A DNA stretch of 64,000 bases, taken from NCBI RefSeq assembly GCF_036898095.1, contig NC_090750.1:95060546-95124545 (forward strand), written 5' to 3'. Positions within the stretch are counted from its first letter, which is position 1; every line of letters starts with the position of its first letter. The translations under genes were made by a program, and so were the position numbers. Of the stretch, positions 50,297-58,841 are shown piece after piece. This DNA is from Palaemon carinicauda (taxonomy: Eukaryota > Arthropoda > Malacostraca > Decapoda > Palaemonidae). The notes below the pieces were generated by a model that was not told the origin of the DNA, ran no database searches, and was given only the letters and a program-made list of their open reading frames with translations.

Positions 50297-51041
50297 AGTG
50301 CTTCCGGTGGGAGGAAGACTCCGCCAATTCCAGGATCGTTGGACCTTCGATCCCTGGGCACACAGCATCGTCAAGAAGGGCCCAGCACCCCCACCAAAAC
50401 CGATCTCCTGGTCCCTGGACAAGGTGCTCCATTTTGCCTCCAACTTGGACAATGATTCGTGCCCTCTCAAGGATCTGACTCAAAAAGTTATTTTTCTTTT
50501 TGCTCTTGCCTCAGGAGCCCGAGTCAGCGAAATAGTGGCATTATCAAGGGACGAGGGTCACATTCTGTTTACAGATTCAGGAGACCTTACCCTCTTCCCG
50601 GATCCGACGTTTCTCGCCAAAAACGAACTACCCACCAAAAGATGGGGCCCTTGGAGAATATGCCCCCTGAAAGAAGATACCTCTCTATGTCCAGTAGAGA
50701 GCCTCAAGGTCTATCTTCGTAGAACTTCTGACTTTGGTGGAGGCCAACTCTTCAAAGGAGAAACATCGGGCAGCGACCTGTCACTGAAACAACTAAGAGC
50801 GAAAATCACCTACTTCATTCGCAGAGCGGATCCTGACAGTACACCCGCAGGTCACGATCCTAGAAAAGTTGCATCGTCTCTGAATTTCTTTCAGAGTATG
50901 GATTTTGAAAGCCTTAAGAGTTTCACAGGCTGGAAATCCTCACGTGTTTTCTTCAAACATTATGCGAAACAAGTGCATGAAGTCAAACATTTTGTGGTAG
51001 CCGCAGGTAGTGTTATGAAACCTGCACCTAACTCTGCATAG
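50297..51041 (+). CDS. RT stub fused in frame to tyrosine recombinase catalytic domain (element D)
   Basis: The frame is +1 to gag (open from 49977). The first residues (EVLPVGGRLRQFQDRWTF, then AHSIVKKG) match the normal beginning of DIRS RT frames. Within about 30 codons it changes to recombinase sequence (WSLDKVLHFASNL). All catalytic positions are visible: Arg in SGARVSE, Lys in FLAKNEL, HxxR in GHDPRK and Tyr in FFKHYAKQV. It ends at TAG 51039-51041. The N-terminal core-binding domain that normally grips DNA is missing, so activity alone is doubtful. No frame break is seen. The RT-frame placement is odd, because in copies A-C the recombinase lies in the -1 frame. Confidence 0.85.
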
Positions 51042-51873
51042 AACAGTGAGTTACTTGGGACTCTAACTCCTCGGGTGCCTATGTTGACCCTCGTGTGATA
51101 CGTAGTGATTTCAAAGACATTTAGTGCTTTTTCATATACTGTTCTTCTCCCAGGTGAAATGTCATAGTCGTCACATGAGTGCCGCATGCCTAGAGCGTGA
51201 TGTGTTTTCTTTTTAAAGACTGACGTTCCTCTGGAACGAGTGCCTACTAATAACTTGAAATTCCCTTTCAGATTCAAGAGCAAGTCTTTCATTACTATGT
51301 ACATTATAATTTGTTGTAAATTACTTTTACATACCCTTTTGCATTTAATTACCATTTTCTGCAATTGTGAAATAAAATTTCTATTTTATTACTTGTGCGT
51401 CTCAATCCGCTCCTACTTATACTATGAAATACATGACTGTCATAGTTTTATTATCCTCTTCCTCTTATATACGATGAAGATTACTTAGGATTCAATCCTT
51501 ATTATATACTCACCTCTGCAATGTAATATTCTTACACGAATACTTACTTACATCATGCCTTCTAGACCAGACGACTTTCTCTTCACATACAGTGCCTAAC
51601 CACCACTTGTCTGCCTTGAGAATGTTCCTATATGAATACCAACCATTCAGTCTTTTCTCAGAGTTCTTCATGTTCTCCCAGCAAGGTGGGTAGCCCTTCG
51701 ATGACCACTTTGATCTTCAGCATGGTCTGTGGGGACTTCACTGCCAGGGGGGCAGGAAGTTTTTCTTCCCTACGGTTCCTCTATTGAGATTACTATGCTA
51801 ACCTGTTCAAAGCCCTCGGCACTTACACTACAAGGGGAAAATCTATCACGATACATTGATTCTCTGGTATTCT
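51042..51873 (+). other. 3' untranslated part of element D
   Basis: Non-coding. An AATAAA at 51371-51376, about 330 bases after the recombinase stop, could serve as polyadenylation signal. Confidence 0.5.
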
Positions 51874-51966
51874 TCCATCAGGACGCCATGGCTTGAGCCC
51901 AAAAAACGGATTTTGAGCGAAGCGAAAAATCTATTTTTGGGTGAGATAGCCATGGCGTCCTGATGG
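51874..51966 (+). repeat. Internal complementary region of element D
   Basis: Bounded by perfect arms CCATCAGGACGCCATGGC and GCCATGGCGTCCTGATGG. The inside is the reverse complement of the element's left end joined to that of its right end at AAAAAA. Confidence 0.92.
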
Positions 51967-52048
51967 ACCCTCCCTGCTACTTCGTCCAGTTTTTTCAGGT
52001 CCCACCCTGTCCTGCTGTATCATGGTGATCGGCAAGCAACTGGCTTCA

Positions 52049-52436
52049 GGATGAGGACGGACGTGACGTCATTTAGCAATGGCGCCCGTTTGTTTACGTC
52101 TCGAGTACCAAAAGTAGCCACGAACGAGATTAGCTGTGGAACGGCTCCCCAGCTATTCTCCGCCCCTACACATCGAAGTGTTAACTCTATGTGGGGTGCA
52201 GATAGCTATGTGGCGCGTTAATACATGCGTCCCCTGTTGACATACGATGTCTTAAAGGGAAACCTTTAGGATACTCGCTCCAGAAGTTAGAATTCTGTGA
52301 TAACCTGTGGTTAAATTCTCTGGGAATATTTAGTAGTTATATAACCAAGGAAGCTACCAAAAAGGAACCTTCCATCAGGACGCCATGGCTATCTCACCCA
52401 AAAATTGGATTTTCGCTTCGCTCAAAATCCGTTTTT
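52049..52436 (+). repeat. Right inverted terminal repeat of element D
   Basis: Reverse complement of 45636-45990, plus an outer segment with GCGAAGCGAAAATCC on the reverse strand; ends in TTTTT. Confidence 0.94.
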
Positions 52437-53499
52437 GATGCCATAATGACCCAGCCCGTTTGAAGGATTTTCCGTTAGGATCACCGATAATAAGGATTGT
52501 GATGATGATGATGATTAATGCAATTATGAAATAACATTTGTCAGTGTTACGGTAGCTAGAGAGCTGTGGTTGGGCTGTAAAAGGACTGTTGGCCCTTGTG
52601 TGGACAAAGACGTCCACACATAAACAAATATTGGTTTTGGTGTATGGGATAATTTTAAGTCTGTTAAGGTTTTTGCGGGTTATATGAATGGTGCTTTTGG
52701 TTACTATATATATGTTATTTTGTGTTGAGTTTTTGATTAGTTTTAAGTGTTGATAATTTGAATGTGGATGGTTATTGATTTAGTTTTAAGTTTTGAGAAA
52801 TATAGTTTTAAGGTCATGTTTTGTTTTTGTTGCCCTTCAGTTTGAGTCCAGTTTATGATAACGTCAGGGAAAAGATTGTGTTGCGGAGACAATTGTCAGA
52901 AGTAAGATTCAAGGGTGTGGGGGTTGTTTTGTTTACATCCCGCCACAATCCTACTTGGGTATGAACACAGACTAGTTTTGTAAGGAAATCTTGTGCAGTG
53001 CTGCGTATACATTCACCGAGTAAGGTGGGCAGACGAGCTCGTCTTCCTGACTAAGAGAGGCGTCTCACTACTTCTACACGTAGTGTTCTCTTTAGGGCGA
53101 GTCTTTCCATCAAGACCATCACACACAAGAAGCAAGGTCTAGAATAAAGGCGAGTTCTACGTTGTGATACCTGGGCGAGCTGAGAAAGGCACGCACGGTT
53201 AGATCCGTTACCTTTGAGAACTGGGAAAGGTGCACAAATCAGTGCACAGTTCCAACTCTCACCACCTTGTAGTTGGGCGAACTGGAACGAGCATGCTCTA
53301 CCAGTTTTTGCCCTATGATCATGGACACACTCCTCGCAATTGCACACAGGTAACAATTACCTGAAAGAGCTGAGAAAGGCTCGCTTTTCCAGCTATCACC
53401 TTGGGAGTACACACTCCCAGTAGGACAAATAAGAAGAGGTGTGCAAGCCAGGGCACCTTACCAGCATTCGCCTTGCCAAAGCTCGCCCTTGCAAAGAGG
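52437..53499. other. Uncertain stretch, partly possible DIRS E leader
   Basis: 52437-53000 holds nothing that I can support. From about 53000 the base composition becomes more coding-like, with repeated phrases such as GAGCTGAGAAAGGC (about 53170 and 53370). This may be a decayed gag part of element E, but no gag motif is recognisable. Confidence 0.3.
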
Positions 53500-53559
53500 T
53501 ATGGCATATAGCTTCCCCTTCACAGACCGACCATCTTCAGACTGGTCCACCTTTGTTTG

Positions 53560-54560
53560 AGACCACACTAAGCAAGGTCTTTCTGTTAGGGGATCAAGTA
53601 CTGGCAGAGCTTTCTCTGGAGAGGCAAATTGCTAGCACCAGTGGCAAAATGGCTGGGACATGTAACATCTCTCGAAGTTAGTTCCCCATGGCCGTCTCCA
53701 CATACAGTCTCTATAGTGACAGCTGATGATCTTCTGGTCTTTACACAGAGACCCACCGAGTACCCTAGTGCCAGTGGGACCCGGACAGAAGAGAGACCTG
53801 AGTTGGTGGATATCAGACACCAAACTCCTCAGAGGAGCAGATCCTCTCTCTCCTCTCTTGGATTTGTTGCTCTTTACAGACACATTAAAAGAAGGGGAGG
53901 CTCATCTGTTACACTGGACATCATCCAGACTTTGTCCAAATCCGAATGGCAGTGCCACAAAACCTCCTGGAAATGAGGGCAGCCTACCTGACCTTCAGGT
54001 ACTTTCATCAGCTCCTTTCAGGGCAATATGTAGTGCTGATGAGTGTCAACACTACAGTAGTGCCCCACTCAAATAAACAAGGAGAGACCTTTACACAGTA
54101 TCTATATCTGCTAGCTGTGAAAATCCTAAGGTGGATGGAAGAAAATTTGGTAGCCTCAAGAGCCCACTTTATCTGGGGCAAGAAGAATGTACTTGCAAAC
54201 AATCTGAACAGGAGGACTTAGATAGTTGGCTCCGAACGGACAATCAACTTGTACGTGACGTCGGGAAATTCTGATGTACCACTCACCAGTACCAGAACCA
54301 TAAGCATTCAAGCAGGATGCTTTTCAACACCCTTGGGACAGGATGGATGTCTATGCATTCCCCTCCTTCTACCTTGTAAGGAGGGTATTGAACAGGGTAA
54401 GGACATCGCAAAATCTAGCAAAGACTGCAGGATCTGCTGTGACAACATAGAGAATGGTTTCCGGACCCTCTATATCTGCTCACAGAGGTACCAACGAGAC
54501 TTCCCTCTACTTTTTGAGCTACTCAGACTACCTCACGTGAAGATTTTCCACCAAGCGATA
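53560..54560 (+). pseudogene. RT end / RNase H / methyltransferase-like remnant of element E
   Basis: RT thumb-like sequence (WWISDTKLLRGA) leads into RNase H (LLFTDTLKEG, LLEMRAAYLTFRYF, then NTTVVPHSNKQGET). The canonical DNTT reads VNTT, so an active-site Asp is lost. The methyltransferase-like part shows VYAFPSFYLVRRVL (FPPF in other copies) at about 54350. Several frameshifts and stops interrupt it; the best open piece is 53946-54221. It lies directly upstream of the recombinase remnant, as in intact DIRS elements. Confidence 0.78.
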
Positions 54561-55629
54561 CCATGGTTAGGTCTTCACACCTTGAGGCTATCCAGGAACT
54601 ACTGTAATTGCAAGAGAGGCTTTTTTAAGCCGGTTGCTATGCGCATGGCAAGAGACCTCCAGGAGTCGTCGTCTATGGTGTATCAGGCAAAGTGGTCCAT
54701 CTTTTGTGGTGGAGGTTATTGATGGGGTATCTCTCCACTCAGTGCCGGTATTCTAGCAGTAGCGGAGTTTTTACTGTTCCTCAGGGGGGGAAAAATTCAC
54801 TCGGTGTCGGTGGTGAAATTTTTGTTCAGCCTTGAACATTTTCTTCGAACTGTATCAAGTTAACGTTTCTTCCTCGACGGAATTGTCACTCCTCATATGG
54901 AACTTCAAGCATTCCTGCCCTCATTTGAAAGCTAGACCACCTCCTTGGAACATTGTCAGGGTCTTACATTCACAGAAAGAAGGCCCTTATGAGCCTCTAC
55001 GTCAAGCATTGGATAAGGACTTGACCTCAAAGATGGTTTTCCTTTAGCTCTGACCTATGCAGGTAGAGTCAGCGAGCTACGTCGTCTTTCGTACGTCATC
55101 ACCCATTTCAGGGGATGGTTGGCAGGTCACACTTGGTTTTGTCCCTGAGTGTTGCAAAGACTAAAAATCTGTCCTTAGCGAATCCTAGATTTGGCCCCTT
55201 TAGGATTGGGAGTCTCTGAACAGTGACAGACGATACTGATCAACTGTAACTATGCCTCATAAGAAAGATGAGGTTATATCTCATAAGGATGAGAAGAGCG
55301 CGCGACCCCAGATCAACAAGCTGTTCGTCAGCACGGCGAGACCAAGAGGAGAATTATGAAGAACTCGATCTCTTGGATTAGGCGAGTAATAGAAAAGGGC
55401 ACGGGCCTCAGATACCTCAACGTCAGGTAGACGTCCCCCTGCCCATGATGTCAAGGGAATAAGTACTTCCCTGGCATTCCAAAATAATTTTTCTGTTCAG
55501 CTGGTACTAAAAGCAGGTAGGTGGAAACATCAAACAACATTCACTTCCTGCTACCTGCAAGAAATAACTGACAGGAGCCTAGACACATTCTCAATAGGTC
55601 CTGTGGTGGCTGCTCGTAACGTGATCTAA
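54561..55629 (+). pseudogene. Tyrosine recombinase remnant of element E
   Basis: Core-binding part: SSSMVYQAKWSIF (about 54675). Catalytic part: AGRVSELRRLSY (about 55050), HDVKG (about 55445; the HxxR arginine is Lys), GRWKHQTTFTSCYLQE with the probable nucleophilic Tyr (about 55550), ending at TAA 55627-55629. Stops and frameshifts occur at several points (for example TGA at about 54721). It is inactive by both the breaks and the Arg-to-Lys change, though Lys might have been tolerated in its ancestor. Confidence 0.8.
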
Positions 55630-56125
55630 ACGCTTCAGCTCCCTTGCGGGACAAATATCAGTGGTTCGAGGGTGGAGGATTACCCGCTAAGTAAGTCAAG
55701 GATGAATGTGGCAGTGACTGGCCACTTCCCACTTCATCTTCCCTCTCTTGGGGTGCAGCATTTGGGGAAGTCTGCACAGCTGACCTCGTTCTTCTGTTTG
55801 TGAGTTTCACGCTCTTTGGACAACCACATATACATTTACAGTATATATGTGTTATGTCCCCGTCCTCCTGTCACGGGGGGCCGGAAAAAAATATTAGTAG
55901 AGGGCACGGCCTGAATAGCTACGATATATGTTCCAAGAGATTAATTCCTTATTCGCCAAAAATGATTGACCAGGCCGTTTTACTATGAGGATAAGGAGGT
56001 GCAGGATCCCTCAACTATACAGAGGCCATCTCGGGACAGTTACCAGCCAGTTGGTTTCGGACTTCCACCTACAGGGGAGTCTCCACAAGTAAAGAGCGGA
56101 AGTTTTGTATTTTGCACAGGAACAA
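55630..56125 (+). other. 3' non-coding part of element E
   Basis: No credible gene. A 62-codon frame at 55800-55988 has no family features. Confidence 0.45.
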
Positions 56126-56419
56126 ATGACAAATTTGGAAGTAATTTGTATTATTTCCGAGCAATACAAAAGAGCTCTTTAGACATACTGACCCGCCAGC
56201 ACCAACCCCCTGAAAATCCTGCTGCAATTACAAAAGTGCTGGTGTGAGCATCAGGGTTAACCTACCCTGCTCCCTGTCCCCGCTAACTAGTGGTGGGTAG
56301 TTACACGCTGACAAAAAATCTCATCGGCTGGTTTTAGCTTCGCTAAAATAATACTCCCTAGTAAAGAACTCCAGGTTTGCATTGCTAGGAAAAATACAAA
56401 TTACTTCCAAATTTGTCAT
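56126..56419. repeat. Inverted repeat pair at the 3' end of element E
   Basis: The 27 bases at 56126-56152 are exactly reverse-complementary to 56393-56419 (core AAATTTGGAAGTAATTTG), with weaker pairing extending inward. This fits an internal complementary region facing a right terminus. Confidence 0.85.
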
Positions 56420-56425
56420 ATTTAA

Positions 56426-56681
56426 TTAAAGCTTTATAGTATAAATATTTATTTTTTATTGATATTGGGCTTCAAATGTGTTAATCAGGCAATGATTGTA
56501 TTCTGAAAGTAATACTGTACCTTGTTGTACTCTGAAAAATTTTGCTTAAGGTCTTTAGACGTTTATTGAAAAGTAATAGGATTTGTATTACCCTATTCAG
56601 AGGTATAGGTATTATTCTGATATTCCCTTCTGAGAAGTCAAACAATTGAATTTTTCTTCTGATATTTTTATTCAGTTTCAG
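56426..56681. other. Non-coding, ends in a splice acceptor
   Basis: AT-rich sequence finishing in TTTTTATTCAGTTTCAG, the acceptor of the exon that follows. Confidence 0.5.
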
Positions 56682-56786
56682 GAGGATCAACGTTGAACAC
56701 AAATTGATCGAGATACAGTACAGTGCATCATGCCATCCATCGGTAGTGGCTTAAGTCTGCTTGCCACGCATGCGGAGCATGCAAAG
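56682..56786 (+). CDS. Candidate host exon containing a start codon
   Basis: A strong acceptor (ending 56681) and a perfect donor (AAAG|GTAAGT at 56787) bound 105 bases. All three frames hit stops before position 56730, but from the ATG at 56730-56732 the frame is open for 19 codons to the donor, ending in phase 0 (MPSIGSGLSLLATHAEHAK). This is the pattern of an exon carrying the end of a 5' UTR and the first codons. The protein is not recognised. The following intron holds a LINE and DIRS copy C. Confidence 0.45.
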
Positions 56787-57014
56787 GTAAGTCATTGGAC
56801 TAACTAGAATGATTTTACTTTGAAAAAAAAATAGGTTTTAATTGATGAAATATTGTAGAATGTGATGCCGTAAAACCATTTTTGCTTAGTACACTGATTA
56901 TGCATTGTAAGGTGTGTGGGACACCATAGAGCTTTCTAGTGATCTTTTGAAGTGCTGTACAGAAGGTCCTCAACTTACAGACATTCGGAGATACAAACAC
57001 AAATCCAACTGAAA
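56787..57014. other. Non-coding stretch, probable intron start
   Basis: No feature beyond the target sequence for the LINE insertion at its right edge. Confidence 0.5.
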
Positions 57015-57025
57015 ATAACAAAGAT
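57015..57025. repeat. LINE target-site duplication, left
   Basis: ATAACAAAGAT, repeated exactly at 58193-58203. With one mismatch it extends to 14 bases (57012-57025 and 58190-58203). Confidence 0.88.
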
Positions 57026-58189
57026 CCATCCATCCATATACCAAGGCACCTCCCTCAATTTTGGGGGGTAGCCGACACCAACAATGAAACAAAACAAAAA
57101 GGGGACCTCTACTCTCTACGTTCCCTCAGCCTAACCAGGGACTCAACCGAGTTCAGCCGGTACTGCTAGGGTGCCACAGCCCAACCTCCCACATTATCCA
57201 CCACAGATGAAGCTTCATAATGCTGAATCCCCTACTGCTGCTACCTCCGCGGTCATCTAAGGCACCGGAGGAAGCAGCAGGGCCTACTGGAACTGCGTCA
57301 CAATCACTCGCCATTCATTCCTATTTCTAGCACGCTCTCTTGCCTCTCTCACATCTATCCTCCTATCACCCAGAGCTTTCTTCACACCATCCATCCACCC
57401 AAATCTTGGCCTTCCTCTTGTACTTCTCCCATCAACTCTTGCATTCATCACCTTCTTTAGCAGACAACCATTTTCCATTCTCTCAACATGGCCAAACCAC
57501 CTCAACACATTCATATCCACTCTAGCCGCTAACTCATTTCTTACACCCGTTCTCTCCCTCACCACTTCGTTCCTAACCCTATCTACTCGAGATACACCAG
57601 CCATACTCCTTAGACACTTCATCTCAAACACATTCAATTTCTGTCTCTCCATCACTTTCATTCCCCACAACTCCGATCCATACATCACAGTTGGTACAAT
57701 CACTTTCTCATATAGAACTCTCTTTACATTCATGCCCAACCCTCTATTTTTTACTACTCCCTTAACTGCCCCCAACACTTTGCAACCTTCATTCACTCTC
57801 TGACGTACATCTGCTTCCACTCCACCATTTGCTGCAACAACAGACCCTAAGTACTTAAACTGATCCACCTCCTCAAGTAACTCTCCATTCAACATGACAT
57901 TCAACCTTGCACCACCTTCCCTTCTCGTACATCTCATAACCTTACTCTTACCCACATTAACTCTCAACTTCCTTCTCTCACACACCCTTCCAAATTCTGT
58001 CACTAGTCGGTCAAGCTTCTCTTCTGTGTCTGCTACCAGTACAGTATCATCCGCAAACAACAACTGATTTACCTCCCATTCATGATCATTCTCGCCTACC
58101 AGTTTTAATCCTCGTCCAAGCACTCGAGCATTCACCTCTCTCACCATTCCATCAACATACAAGTTAAACAACCACGGCGACATCACACA
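57026..58189 (-). mobile_element. RTE-like LINE, second copy, 5'-truncated
   Basis: Very close in sequence to the LINE at 10240-12942 (same 3' UTR, same CCATCCATCC tail), but truncated after 1164 bases inside the RT domain. It is flanked by an 11-14 base target duplication, proving target-primed insertion into pre-existing DNA. Confidence 0.93.
57284..58189 (-). pseudogene. LINE reverse transcriptase C-terminal half
   Basis: Begins at the truncation point (CVMSPWLFNLYVDG) and runs through the catalytic LLFADDTVLVAD box to the RGRPRFGWMDG C-terminus. It is uninterrupted and nearly identical to the other copy. The extra open codons upstream (58190-58258) are flanking DNA and not part of the element. 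It lacks the endonuclease and the RT fingers and cannot act alone. Confidence 0.9.
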
Positions 58190-58192
58190 AAG

Positions 58193-58203
58193 ATAACAAA
58201 GAT
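58193..58203. repeat. LINE target-site duplication, right
   Basis: Partner of 57015-57025. Confidence 0.88.
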
Positions 58204-58471
58204 AAGATGAAGAAATACAGTAATAAATCAATTCTATATCATTTAATACAGTAAGCAAATTGGCATTTGCAATAACGTGATATTTATTTCATATAAAACC
58301 TGAATATTTGTTGACTTCTGTAGCTGGAAATTATGGTTGTAGGGTTCAGGTTAAGCCTACCCTAGGCCAAAATGTAACAAAATTCAACTGACAAACACGC
58401 TTCTTGAAACCAATTTAGTTTGTAAGTTGAGAGACCTATATTTTAAGCCTGGTTGTTCCCCAACTGGTTAG

Positions 58472-58640
58472 TTTTAAATATTAAACATAGCCGGTGAATA
58501 TATAAATATCTGACGTCTCCGACGGCCCGACAGATTCCAAAAACCTCGCGAGCGATCGCCATGAAGGTTGCGGGTGTGCCCACCAGCGCCGACTATCGGC
58601 CAGATACCGCATATACTTCTCAACCACTCCAGTTCTTCTC
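58472..58640 (+). repeat. Left inverted terminal repeat of DIRS copy C
   Basis: Matches the left repeat of copy B (ATGAAGGTTGCGGGTGTGCC, then CACTCCAGTTCTTCTCTGT). Its partner lies beyond the window. Confidence 0.88.
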
Positions 58641-58841
58641 TGTCAGTGTCACCGACAACATTGGTTCCGCTCGCTCTAGACCTCGAGTTTTCTACCGAAT
58701 TGGTGAAGTACTTTGTTTTGGGTTTTATTGGCTTTCGCTGTGTTGGTGTGTTCCTTCAATAAAACTCTTGAAACCTGTTTTGCTTTTTGTTTTTTGTTGA
58801 TGAACTTTTGCTTTCCTTTGGATTTTCTCTGGTTTTTCATA

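Larger units (their letters stand above)
45636..52436 (+). mobile_element. DIRS-like element D, lacking RT and RNase H
   Basis: About 6.8 kb and unrelated in terminal sequence to copies A-C, but with the same architecture: long inverted terminal repeats (45636-45990 and 52049-52436), an ICR (51874-51966) repeating both ends, and TTTTT at both edges. Gag is nearly intact. The RT frame begins normally just past the gag stop (VGGRLRQFQDRWTF) but after about 30 residues passes straight into a recombinase catalytic domain. RT, RNase H, the methyltransferase-like part and the recombinase core-binding domain are all missing. The join is in frame. This looks like an internally deleted non-autonomous DIRS that could depend on a relative for reverse transcription. 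Confidence 0.9.
53500..56425 (+). mobile_element. DIRS-like element E, heavily decayed, 5' part missing
   Basis: A third DIRS lineage. Recognisable in order are the end of RT, RNase H, the methyltransferase-like part, a recombinase and a terminal inverted-repeat region at 56126-56419. No left terminal repeat was found, so the 5' boundary is a guess. Its recombinase boxes (GRVSELRRL, HDVKG) differ from those of A-C and of D. Confidence 0.78.

Noticed and set aside
55800..56247. Two short plus-strand frames after the element E recombinase
   Set aside because: No motifs; they lie in the 3' non-coding part and overlap the inverted repeat.
58190..58258. Extra N-terminal codons of the minus-strand LINE frame
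   Set aside because: They lie beyond the truncation point and in the target duplication; flanking DNA is read by chance.
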